This document shows, in pieces, positions 1 to 8,056 of a stretch of DNA of 64,000 nt. Within the stretch, counting starts at the first letter, position 1. Every line of letters starts with the position of its first letter. The position numbers and the translations under genes were made by a program. The notes beneath the pieces are model-generated. The model saw only the letters and a list, made by a program, of their open reading frames with translations. It was not told where the DNA came from and searched no databases. This stretch comes from Ammonifex thiophilus (lineage in GTDB: Bacteria; Bacillota; Desulfotomaculia; Desulfotomaculales; Ammonificaceae): assembly GCF_003368535.1 (NCBI RefSeq), contig NZ_QSLN01000006.1, positions 1-64,000 of the forward strand, in the 5' to 3' direction.

Positions 1-77
<77 letters not shown>

Positions 78-182
78 GCTTAAACGCTTCCTAACAGAAG
101 GCCGATCCTAACCCCCTGCTTCCTCTCCTCAACCACCACTATCCAGTTTTCAAAGATCGGTCGCTCACCACACGCAACGCCT
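78..182 (-). other. rRNA operon leader / processing region
   Basis: This region lies between the tandem promoters and the mature 16S 5' end and has no reading frame of note. It contains CTTTGAAAACTGG (reverse complement of about 143-155), a motif commonly found just before 16S genes in Firmicutes and thought to belong to the precursor leader. Confidence 0.6.
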
Positions 183-212
183 ATCTTAGCATCTGCCCGG
201 GTTCCCTGTCAA
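183..212 (-). promoter_or_regulatory. rRNA promoter, proximal (sigma-A type)
   Basis: On the minus strand TTGACA (212-207) is followed after 18 bases by TAAGAT (188-183). It points to the 16S gene and is the nearer of two similar promoters. Confidence 0.7.
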
Positions 213-255
213 GGACCTCTTGCACGATCCTTCTCGGTGCCGCCGGGCAATTTTA

Positions 256-285
256 TATATAGCACGGGCCCGGTATCCCTGTCAA
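256..285 (-). promoter_or_regulatory. rRNA promoter, distal (sigma-A type)
   Basis: On the minus strand TTGACA (285-280) is followed after 18 bases by TATATA (261-256). The bases after TTGACA (GGGA) are the same as in the proximal promoter. Tandem promoters of this kind are typical of rRNA operons in Firmicutes. Confidence 0.7.
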
Positions 286-346
286 CGAAGGGGAGGCTCA
301 GGTTAAACCTCCGTTAAAGAGCGCCAGCCGGTGAAAGAATGGCTTC

Positions 347-1012
347 TTAGCGCTTCTCCTCCACAGGAATAGAAATTACGCCGCCTCCTGTGAGCAGGGT
401 ATGGGGGACGTTGCCCACGACGATGCCCTCGACTAGAGGAACGTCAGCCGCTACCTGAATATCGCGCTGTTGCAGGGGCACCACCACCCGAACCTGAGCG
501 TCCAGATGCAGCAAGAGCCGGTGGCGAGTCTGGTTAATCCCAGCCGTTTCCAATTGGTCCAACACCTGCACCTTCACCGTGCCCACCGGCAGGATGCGCA
601 CTTCTATCCGGGGTCCGTAACTGGCCAGGAGCTGGCTCCCTAACACTTGCCCTAAGGGGATATAGAAGGTCTCTTCTTGCAGCTGAGCCAAAGCTTCCTC
701 CACCGTAACCGCCAGGTCGGCAGCCAAGGCCGAAACGCGCACGGCATCCGCCTGCACCAGAGCCACCCGGCCGCTGTTATCCTTGTGTACGGTGACGAAA
801 TCCTGATACTTGAGGTTCTCCGCCGCGATCTTTTCGCGGATGGCCCGGTTCACCCGCTCCACCGCCGTCTGGGTCGCCTTGGCCTCGGCTAGAGCGGCGA
901 TGGTGGGGAAAAGGTTGCGCTCCAGTGAAGAAAAGATAACCACCCCTGCCCCCACCAGGAGCAGGAAAAGGGCCATCCACGACCAGTAACGGGGCCTCCT
1001 CCCCGGAAACAA
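347..1012 (-). CDS. yunB: Sporulation protein YunB family
   Basis: A 221-residue protein with one N-terminal membrane segment (about residues 11-29) and an extracytoplasmic remainder. The overall layout and the GVISIP-type ending match the YunB family, which in Bacillus is made under mother-cell control and is needed for normal spore formation; its biochemical role is unknown. The start is a TTG preceded by a GAGGGTGG-like ribosome site. The gene ends just before the rRNA promoters and points the same way, so read-through into the rRNA operon is possible. The family assignment is by recalled sequence resemblance. Confidence 0.75.
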   Translation of the reverse strand: MFPGRRPRYWSWMALFLLLVGAGVVIFSSLERNLFPTIAALAEAKATQTAVERVNRAIREKIAAENLKYQDFVTVHKDNSGRVALVQADAVRVSALAADLAVTVEEALAQLQEETFYIPLGQVLGSQLLASYGPRIEVRILPVGTVKVQVLDQLETAGINQTRHRLLLHLDAQVRVVVPLQQRDIQVAADVPLVEGIVVGNVPHTLLTGGGVISIPVEEKR

Positions 1013-1054
1013 AAGCCGCCACCCTCAAGCCACGATCCTTTCATAAAAGTCTAT

Positions 1055-2272
1055 TCAGACCAGGCGCACAAAGCGCCGCTTTCCAGCTCTTAGCACCATG
1101 CCCGGCCGGGGCACAACGGGAACCTGCGGGTCGGTTATTCTCTCTTCGTCCACCCGCACTCCGCCCTGGCTTATAAGGCGCCGGGCTTCACTTAAGCTCG
1201 ATACCAATCCGCTCAAGAAGAGAAGCCGAAAGAGGGGGATGGGCTTCCCTTCCCTCAGCTCCGGAGGAAGAGGAAATTCGGGAATTCCGCTAGGTAGCTC
1301 ACGACGCTGAAAGACCCGAACGAACTCTTCCTCCGCCTTGACCGCGGCCTCTTCCGAGTGGAAGCGCTTGACCACCGTACGGGCCAGGAGCATCTTGGCA
1401 TCGCGCGGATTAAGTTTCCCCTCCCTCATCTCCCGCTCTATACGGTCGATCTCCTCCTCAGGAACATCGGTCACCAAGCGCAGGTAGCGGGTGATGAGCT
1501 TGTCCGGCAAGGACATGAGCTTGCCGTACATCTCCTCCGGCGGTTCGGTGATTCCCACGTAGTTCCCCAGACTCTTAGACATCTTCTGTACTCCGTCCAG
1601 CCCTTCCAGTATGGGAGTCATAACGGCTACCTGTGGTTCCTGCCCGTAAGCTTCCTGCAGAGTGCGTCCCATGAGCAAGTTGAAGCGCTGATCCGTTCCC
1701 CCCAGCTCCACATCGGCCCGCAGGACCACCGAGTCGTAACCCTGCATTAGGGGATAGAAGAACTCGTGGATGGAGATGGGAAGGCCCGCTCGGAAGCGTT
1801 TGTTGAAATCCTCTCGCTCCAGCATCCGAGCCACCGTGTAGTGCGCCGCCAACTTGATAACCTCGGCGAAGGTAAGGGGTGCCAGCCAGGCGCTGTTGAA
1901 AACGATCTCCGTCTTCTCCGGGTCCAGTACTTTGAAAATCTGCTCCTTGTAGGTGCGTGCATTGGCCAGCACTTCTTCTTCGCTCAGTTGCTTGCGCGTC
2001 TCCAACTTGCCGGTGGGGTCGCCAATGCGGGCCGTGAAATCGCCCAAGACGATTATGGCCCGGTGCCCTAGTTCCTGGAAGTGGCGCAGCTTCTGTAACA
2101 CCACCGTATGCCCAAGGTGTATGTCGGGAGCGGTAGGATCAAGCCCCAGCTTGACGTTGAGCGGTACCCCGGTGGCTAAGGAGCGCTCGAGTTTGCGCAC
2201 GAGCTCTTCCTCTGTGATGATTTCCGCCACTCCACGCTTGATCAGTTTCAACTGCTCGGCTACGCTCTTCAA
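1055..2272 (-). CDS. tyrS: Tyrosyl-tRNA synthetase (TyrZ-like type)
   Basis: A 405-residue class I aminoacyl-tRNA synthetase that charges tRNA-Tyr. The nucleotide-binding HIGH motif is present as HLGH (near residue 53, in [10 protein letters not shown]) and the KMSKS loop appears intact near residue 231. The C-terminal third looks like an S4 RNA-binding domain ([14 protein letters not shown]). The [10 protein letters not shown] form is typical of the TyrZ subgroup rather than the B. subtilis TyrS subgroup. Translation starts at TTG after GGAAGGAGA. The region upstream is only about 90 bases and shared with a divergent gene, and shows no T-box motif, so tRNA-sensing control like that of many Firmicute tyrS genes is not seen. 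Confidence 0.95.
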   Translation of the reverse strand: MKSVAEQLKLIKRGVAEIITEEELVRKLERSLATGVPLNVKLGLDPTAPDIHLGHTVVLQKLRHFQELGHRAIIVLGDFTARIGDPTGKLETRKQLSEEEVLANARTYKEQIFKVLDPEKTEIVFNSAWLAPLTFAEVIKLAAHYTVARMLEREDFNKRFRAGLPISIHEFFYPLMQGYDSVVLRADVELGGTDQRFNLLMGRTLQEAYGQEPQVAVMTPILEGLDGVQKMSKSLGNYVGITEPPEEMYGKLMSLPDKLITRYLRLVTDVPEEEIDRIEREMREGKLNPRDAKMLLARTVVKRFHSEEAAVKAEEEFVRVFQRRELPSGIPEFPLPPELREGKPIPLFRLLFLSGLVSSLSEARRLISQGGVRVDEERITDPQVPVVPRPGMVLRAGKRRFVRLV

Positions 2273-2312
2273 TCTCCTTCCCCCTTAGGTCGACTGCGCT
2301 TAATCCCGCTTA

Positions 2313-2321
2313 TGGTATAAT
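2313..2321 (+). promoter_or_regulatory. Extended -10 promoter for the penicillin-binding protein gene
   Basis: TGG-TATAAT forms an extended -10 element 45 bases before the start codon. No clear -35 box lies at the right distance (a weak TCGACT sits somewhat too far upstream). Confidence 0.5.
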
Positions 2322-2365
2322 TTAAGCCAAATAAGCGCGCGGAGAAAAGGTTATAGAAGGATAGC

Positions 2366-4657
2366 ATGTCGCGACGCCGCAAGAAAAGATTAAGCTTTTT
2401 CCGCCTGTTTCTCCTGCTCGTTTCTCTGCTCGGGCTTTTCCTGATGGCCGGTGGGGCAGGAGCGTTCCTTTATAGTCTTAGGGATCTACCCTCTTTCGAC
2501 CCCCGAAAGCTCAGCGGCAGCTCCTCCACCCTCCTTTACGACAGCCAAGGAAAGCTCATAGCCGAAGTGGGAACGCAGTACCGGGTACCGGTCAAGCTGG
2601 GAGAGGTGCCCCTAGAGGTGCAAAACGCCTTTCTGGCCGTGGAAGACGCCCGCTTCTACGAGCACATAGGAATAGACTTCCGGGGCGTCCTGCGGGCGCT
2701 CTGGAACAATCTTACCAAGAAGGGGATCTACGAAGGGGGCAGCACGATTACCCAGCAGCTAGCCCGTAACTGCTTCCTCTCCCAGGAAAGAACCTGGAAA
2801 CGCAAGATTCAGGAGGCCATCTTGGCGCTGGCCATCGAGCGCCACTACCGCAAACAGGAGATTCTGGAGTTTTACCTCAACCACGTCTACTTTGGAGCTG
2901 GAGCCTACGGCATCCAGGCGGCCGCCCGCACCTACTTTAACAAAGACGTTTCTCAACTCACCTTGGAGGAAGGCGCTCTTTTGGCCGGTCTGGTCCAAGC
3001 TCCCTCCGCTTACTCTCCTTTCGAGAACCCTAAAGCCGCTTTAGATCGCCGCAATGTGGTGCTCGACGCTATGGTGCGCTGGGGATTTCTTGACCCCGTC
3101 AAGGCCCAGGCCTTAAAAGAGAAGCCGCTTAAACTCAACCCAGGCTTTAACGGTAGTGGAGCTCCCGGCGCCTACTTCGTGGATTATGTGACGGAACAGT
3201 TGGTGGCCAGGTACGGTGCCGACCGGGTTTTCCGGGAAGGTCTGCGCGTCTATACCACCTTAGACTCGCGGATCCAGGAAATAGCCGAGAGGGTGCTCAA
3301 CGACCCTCAGAACTTCCCCTCTTCGGTGCGCGATGAGCAGGGGGTGCTCCAGCCCCAAGCAGCGGTGGTGATAATCGAGCCGCAAACCGGCTCGATCCTG
3401 GCTCTGGTGGGGGGGAGGGGGCAGCCCTCGGTGAGACAGGGCTTTAACCGCGCAGTTCACGCCCGCCGCCAGCCGGGATCTGCTTTCAAGCCCCTCATAG
3501 CTTACGCCCCGGCCGTAGAATACCTAGGCTACGCCCCAGCCACCGTCCTCGACGATATACCGGTGCGCTTTGGCTCCTACGAACCGCGCAACTACGACGG
3601 TCGTTACCGGGGGCTTATTACCCTGCGCACAGCCCTCACCTACTCGGTGAATACCATAGCAGTGCAGTTGCTCGACAAGGTAGGAATGGAGAAAGCAGCG
3701 GAGTTTGTCTCCCGTTTGGGGATAAAGATAGACCCCCGCAGAGAGAGGTTGGGGATCGCCCTGGGAGGATTGGATGAGGGAGTCACCCCGCTACAAATGG
3801 CCCAAGCCTATGCCGCTCTGGCCAACCAGGGAAGACTTGCTCCGGCCACCGCCATCCTGCGGGTGGAGACGCGAGCGGGAGCGGTATTGGAAGAGCACCA
3901 GGTCCGTCCAGTACAGGTGATGAAGCCCACCACCGCCTACCTGGTCACCGATATGCTGCGCTCGGCAGTGGAAAAGGGAACGGGGCAGAACGCCCGCCTG
4001 GGGGGGTGGCCGGTAGCCGGCAAGACGGGGACGACCGATGAGTGCAAAGACGCCTGGTTTTGTGGCTACACACCCCAGCTCGTGGGGGTAGTTTGGATGG
4101 GGTACGATCGGCCTCGGGCCATGAAGGGAGAGTATGGCGGTGGCAAGCCGGCCACCATTTGGCGCAAGATCATGGCTGAAGCTTTACGCGATACGCCTCC
4201 GCGCGACTTCCCCCGCCCGCCCGGCATTGTGACCGCCACGGTGGACGGGAAGTCGGGACTTTTACCCGGCCCCTTAACCCCGCCGGAAGACCTGGTGACC
4301 GACATCTTCGCCGAGGGCACAGTGCCTTCCCAGGTGGATGACACCCGGGTGCTGGTAGAACTATGCGCCGCCACGGGACTTTTAGCCACCGAGCACTGCC
4401 CGGAAAAGGTGACCAAGGTCATGATAAAGCGCCCTTACCAGGTACCCTCCTGCGTGGAGGACTACCACCTTCGGGTGCCCACCGCTACCTGCAACCTGCA
4501 CCAACAGCCGATTACACCTCCGCCGGAGAAAGCACCATCAGATCAAGAGAAAGAAGGGAGCGTGGATCATGCTGGTAGAAAGGATAGACGGCCCCCTCTT
4601 CGCCTCCCTTCTGCGCCAGGCTCTGGCCTGGCTGGAAAGGCACCGCGAAGAGATTGA
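2366..4657 (+). CDS. ponA: Class A penicillin-binding protein (bifunctional glycosyltransferase/transpeptidase)
   Basis: A 763-residue cell-wall synthase of the PBP1A type. It has a basic N-terminus, one membrane anchor (about 12-37), a family 51 glycosyltransferase domain with the catalytic EDARFYEH block (near 93) and GGSTITQQLARN, then a transpeptidase domain with SAFK (Ser372), SVN near 428 and KTGTT (Lys553). All three active-site motifs are intact, so peptidoglycan polymerase and cross-linking activity are expected outside the cytoplasmic membrane. The reading frame continues 89 bases into the next gene; the last 30 residues or so are an out-of-frame reading of that gene and are probably not a functional part. 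It is followed by the FakA gene on the same strand. Confidence 0.95.
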   Translation: MSRRRKKRLSFFRLFLLLVSLLGLFLMAGGAGAFLYSLRDLPSFDPRKLSGSSSTLLYDSQGKLIAEVGTQYRVPVKLGEVPLEVQNAFLAVEDARFYEHIGIDFRGVLRALWNNLTKKGIYEGGSTITQQLARNCFLSQERTWKRKIQEAILALAIERHYRKQEILEFYLNHVYFGAGAYGIQAAARTYFNKDVSQLTLEEGALLAGLVQAPSAYSPFENPKAALDRRNVVLDAMVRWGFLDPVKAQALKEKPLKLNPGFNGSGAPGAYFVDYVTEQLVARYGADRVFREGLRVYTTLDSRIQEIAERVLNDPQNFPSSVRDEQGVLQPQAAVVIIEPQTGSILALVGGRGQPSVRQGFNRAVHARRQPGSAFKPLIAYAPAVEYLGYAPATVLDDIPVRFGSYEPRNYDGRYRGLITLRTALTYSVNTIAVQLLDKVGMEKAAEFVSRLGIKIDPRRERLGIALGGLDEGVTPLQMAQAYAALANQGRLAPATAILRVETRAGAVLEEHQVRPVQVMKPTTAYLVTDMLRSAVEKGTGQNARLGGWPVAGKTGTTDECKDAWFCGYTPQLVGVVWMGYDRPRAMKGEYGGGKPATIWRKIMAEALRDTPPRDFPRPPGIVTATVDGKSGLLPGPLTPPEDLVTDIFAEGTVPSQVDDTRVLVELCAATGLLATEHCPEKVTKVMIKRPYQVPSCVEDYHLRVPTATCNLHQQPITPPPEKAPSDQEKEGSVDHAGRKDRRPPLRLPSAPGSGLAGKAPRRD

Positions 4658-6125
4658 CCGCCTCAATGTGTTTCCCGTGCCGGACGGGGACACGGGTTCT
4701 AACATGTGCGCCACCCTGGCGGCGGCCGTGGCCGCCATAGGCCAGCCTCCTCCTTCGGCCATCGGCGAGGTGGCCGGCCGGGCGGCCGAGGGAGCGCTTC
4801 TGGGAGCGCGAGGCAATTCCGGGGTGATCCTCTCCCAGGTGATGAGAGGATTTGCTCAAGCCCTGGCAGGAAAGGAGACAGCCACAGTGGGGGACATAGC
4901 CCAAGCCCTGGACTTGGGTGCCCGCCTGGCTTACCAGGCAGTGGACCGGCCGGCCGAGGGAACGATTCTCACCGTAGTGCGGGAAGCGGCCAGGGAAGCC
5001 GAAGAAGTGGCCCAGAGGAGCCGCAACCTCCTGCGCCTGCTGGTGGGGAGTTTAAGAGTTGCCGCCGCCACCGTGGCCGAGACCCCAAAACTCTTGCCTC
5101 TGCTTCGGGAGGCCGGCGTAGTCGACGCTGGCGGTCGGGGCTTTGCCGCCATTTTAGAGGGAATGCGGCGGGGAGTAGAAGCTCCCTCCTCCCCCATCCC
5201 TTCGCCGGAGCGGAAATTTCCTAGCCTTGCCGGCAGCCACCTGTCTTCCACCTACTGCACCGAGTTCGTCCTGCGAGGGGAAAAGCTTGATGCCGAAGAA
5301 CTGAAGCGAGCTTTAGCTCCCCTGGGCGAATCGCTTCTGGTGGTGGGCGATCAACGGCTGCTCAAGGTGCACATTCATACCGATCACCCGGGGCTGGTGC
5401 TAGAAGAGGCCCTCAGGCGAGGGAGCCTTCACGACATCAAAATAGACAACATGCGCCAGCAGGTGGGTGAGCGTGCCCGAACGGGAGTAGTGGCGGTGGT
5501 GCAGGGAGAGGGTTTCGCCACCCTCTTCCGCCAGTTGGGAGCAACGCTAGTCGAAGGAGGAGCCACCATGAACCCCAGCGCTGAGGATTTGGTCAAGGCG
5601 ATTTTGGCCGTCGAGGCAGAAAGCATCCTCCTTCTTCCCAACCACCCCAACATCGTCCTAACCGCCGAATTGGCCAGAGAACTGGTCGATCGGGAAGTGA
5701 GGGTTATCCCCACTACCAGCCAGCCCCAGGGGCTGCGCGCCCTCCTGGCCTTCGACCAAAACAAAGACCTGGGGGACAATTACCGGAACATGGAGGAAGC
5801 CGCCAGCAGAGTGACCACCGCCTGTATTACCCGAGCAGTGCGCAGCACCCGCCTGGAAGGGAAGGAGATTCGGGAAGGGGACTTCTTGGCCCTGGAGCAG
5901 GACAGGCTCCTGGCGGTCGGGCCGGAGCTGGAAGGAGTGGTGCTGAAGACAGTAACGCTTCTAGCCGAGGGCCGGGAAATCCTTACCCTCTTCTGGGGAA
6001 AGGAGCTATGCCGCGAAGAAGCGGAGGTTCTGGCCTCTCGCCTGGCCGCCACCTTCCCCCAGTTGGAGATAGAAGTCCAGTATGGCGGCCAACCCTATTA
6101 TCCTTTGCTCTTGCTTTTCGAATGA
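4569..6125 (+). CDS. fakA: Fatty acid kinase FakA-like protein (DAK2 domain, YloV family)
   Basis: A 518-residue protein beginning with a DAK2 phosphatase/kinase-like domain: PDGDTGSNM near residue 38 binds the metal-nucleotide in this family and GARGNSGVILSQ lies near 79. The rest corresponds to the middle and DegV-like C-terminal regions of FakA. Known family members phosphorylate fatty acids held by a FakB carrier so that they can enter phospholipid synthesis. The following degV gene fits the FakB partner role. The start ATG has AGAAGGGAG upstream and lies inside the end of the preceding gene. Function is inferred from the FakA-DegV pairing. Confidence 0.88.
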   Translation: MLVERIDGPLFASLLRQALAWLERHREEIDRLNVFPVPDGDTGSNMCATLAAAVAAIGQPPPSAIGEVAGRAAEGALLGARGNSGVILSQVMRGFAQALAGKETATVGDIAQALDLGARLAYQAVDRPAEGTILTVVREAAREAEEVAQRSRNLLRLLVGSLRVAAATVAETPKLLPLLREAGVVDAGGRGFAAILEGMRRGVEAPSSPIPSPERKFPSLAGSHLSSTYCTEFVLRGEKLDAEELKRALAPLGESLLVVGDQRLLKVHIHTDHPGLVLEEALRRGSLHDIKIDNMRQQVGERARTGVVAVVQGEGFATLFRQLGATLVEGGATMNPSAEDLVKAILAVEAESILLLPNHPNIVLTAELARELVDREVRVIPTTSQPQGLRALLAFDQNKDLGDNYRNMEEAASRVTTACITRAVRSTRLEGKEIREGDFLALEQDRLLAVGPELEGVVLKTVTLLAEGREILTLFWGKELCREEAEVLASRLAATFPQLEIEVQYGGQPYYPLLLLFE

Positions 6126-6135
6126 GGTGAGCTAG

Positions 6136-6999
6136 ATGGGACAGGTAGCCGTGGTGACCGACAGTACGGCCGATCTGCCGGAGGAACTGATCCGAGAGTT
6201 AGAGATAACCGTGGTTCCTTTAAGGATAATCTTCGGTGAAGAAGTTTACCGCGACCGGGAGGAGATCGCTCTAGAGGATTTTTACCGGCGGCTATTGGCA
6301 GGAGAGATGGCCCGTACCTCCCAGCCCCCTCCCGCGGATTTCGCCTCCGTGTACCGAACCCTCTCCCTAGCCGGCAAGAGCATCGTCTCCATTCACATCT
6401 CCGGAGGGCTAAGCGGCACCGTGCGCTCCGCCCAAGCCGCCTGCCAACTGGTACCCGAAGCCAAGGTGACGGTCGTCGATTCGCGCCTGGTAGCCCGGGC
6501 ACTGGGGATAGGGGTGGAGACGGCCGCCCGTCTGGCTCGGGAAGGAAGGCCGCACGAGGAAGTGGCCCGGCTGGCAGAAGAGTGCCTGACGCAGACCCGC
6601 GCCTTTTTCTCCGTTTCCTCCCTCGATTACTTGCAGCGGGGCGGGCGCATAGGTAAAGCCCAAGCCTTGGTAGGCACTCTGCTCAATATAAAGCCCCTCC
6701 TCACCTTCGAAGAGGGGATCATTTGCCCCCACGAGAAAGTCAGGGGGAGAAAGGCGCTCCTGCGGCGGATGGCCGAAGCCGCCTGCGCAGCCGCCGCCGG
6801 GAAGCCGGTTCTCTGCCAACTGCTTCACGCCGCCGACCCTGAACCCATCCCTGAGCTCCGCTCCCTGCTGAAAGGAAGCCTCCCGGCGGGAAGCCGAATA
6901 GTCGAGGGGCGGGTGGGGGCAGTGGTGGCCGCCCACGCCGGCCCCAGTGTTTTCGGCGTAGTGGTTACTCCTTTAAGCCTCGTGCGCCTCGATAGCTAG
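6136..6999 (+). CDS. DegV family fatty-acid-binding protein (FakB-like)
   Basis: A 287-residue DegV protein. It opens with VAVVTDSTADLPEEL, the standard DegV start, and has the ISGGLSGTVRSAQ segment whose serines line the fatty-acid carboxylate pocket, and a downstream LDYLQRGGRIGKAQA block. DegV proteins of the FakB type carry fatty acids to FakA, which is encoded 10 bases upstream; the two are probably co-transcribed. The start has a GAGGTGAG ribosome site. Its last 27 bases overlap the end of the convergent gene on the other strand. Confidence 0.9.
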   Translation: MGQVAVVTDSTADLPEELIRELEITVVPLRIIFGEEVYRDREEIALEDFYRRLLAGEMARTSQPPPADFASVYRTLSLAGKSIVSIHISGGLSGTVRSAQAACQLVPEAKVTVVDSRLVARALGIGVETAARLAREGRPHEEVARLAEECLTQTRAFFSVSSLDYLQRGGRIGKAQALVGTLLNIKPLLTFEEGIICPHEKVRGRKALLRRMAEAACAAAAGKPVLCQLLHAADPEPIPELRSLLKGSLPAGSRIVEGRVGAVVAAHAGPSVFGVVVTPLSLVRLDS

Positions 7000-8043
7000 G
7001 GACACCAGCCGGTCAAGGGCACAATGAGCCGCCACCACCTCCTTGGCCAAGGAAATGGCCCTCTCGTCGCCCGGCCGAATGACACGGCTCACCTCGGCCA
7101 GGCGGTTGATCACCGTGTAGGTGTCGTGGTGGACCAGGATGACTGGCACCCCCTTTTCCGCCGCCCGCACGATTACCTTCATGTCGGGGTAGATGCCGCC
7201 GGTTAAGATGAGCGCCGCTATATCCGTTTCCAGAGCAGCCAGGGCGATCTCCGTCCGGTCTCCGCCGGTGATCACCACCTTGTTGGCCGAGCGCCGGAAG
7301 TAGGCCAGAGCGCTCTCCAGAGTCATGGCCCCCACCAGCACATCCTCTACCACGTTGCCCAGCTTATCCTCCCCGGTTAAGATCTCTCCCCCCAGAACCT
7401 CGTAGAACTCGGCCACCGTGGGAGCGCTCAGCTCCACCTGATGGGGGATAACCCCCAGGGTCTCCAGTCCCCTATCGGCTAAAATTTCCCGGTAAAGGCC
7501 GTCCGCCTTGGCCAGGAGGACGCGGGGAACGTCGTTGAAGATCACGCCGGCCACCTTTACCCCCATTTCCCGAGCGCAGCCAGCTAGGAAGAGCGCTTCG
7601 TCCAGACTGCGGTCGCTCACCGGGCGCAGGACGTAAACCAGGGTAGCCTTCCACTCCCTAGCCAGGGAAAAGGCGTCTAGTCCCAGAGCCGCCATGGCCC
7701 AGGGGCGTGCCGCCCCGTCAATGAGCAGGGCTTCCGCCCCGTCTGAAACCTTGGCGTAGGCCGCCTCCACCAGCCGACGGCAAGCCTGGTGGTCGCGGTA
7801 GGTAGAGAGATAATAATTTCCCAGCGTGAGAGGAGCCAGTTCCTCAGGAGAAAAAGGAAGGGCCAAAACCGCCTGCATCAGGGAGGCATCCCGGTCTCCC
7901 CCCGTTCCCGCCGCGCCTGGAGGGTTACCTACCGGCTTGAAGTAGCGCACTGCCACTCCCCGGTCGCGCAAATGCAAGGCTAAACCCAAGGCCACCGCCG
8001 TCTTGCCGCTTCCGGCCGCTCCCACAAAGTAAAGCTTACCCAC
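6973..8043 (-). CDS. P-loop / DRTGG-domain protein (phosphotransacetylase N-terminal-like)
   Basis: A 356-residue protein with an N-terminal BioD/CobB-like P-loop NTPase domain (GAAGSGKTAVALG, residues 8-20) and a C-terminal DRTGG domain (GGDRTEIALAAL near 260) of unknown function. The same arrangement is found at the N-terminus of some long phosphotransacetylases, but the catalytic acetyltransferase domain is missing here. It lies 13 bases after the gene for an ADP-forming acyl-CoA synthetase in the same direction, so it may bind a nucleotide or acyl-CoA ligand to adjust that enzyme. This regulatory role is a guess from position. Confidence 0.7.
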   Translation of the reverse strand: MGKLYFVGAAGSGKTAVALGLALHLRDRGVAVRYFKPVGNPPGAAGTGGDRDASLMQAVLALPFSPEELAPLTLGNYYLSTYRDHQACRRLVEAAYAKVSDGAEALLIDGAARPWAMAALGLDAFSLAREWKATLVYVLRPVSDRSLDEALFLAGCAREMGVKVAGVIFNDVPRVLLAKADGLYREILADRGLETLGVIPHQVELSAPTVAEFYEVLGGEILTGEDKLGNVVEDVLVGAMTLESALAYFRRSANKVVITGGDRTEIALAALETDIAALILTGGIYPDMKVIVRAAEKGVPVILVHHDTYTVINRLAEVSRVIRPGDERAISLAKEVVAAHCALDRLVSLAIEAHEA

Positions 8044-8056
8044 TTCACTTCACCTC

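Noticed and set aside
2273-2365. T-box riboswitch for tyrS
   Set aside because: The intergenic space is too short and no AGGGTGGNACCGCG-like motif is present; the same holds upstream of glyQS.
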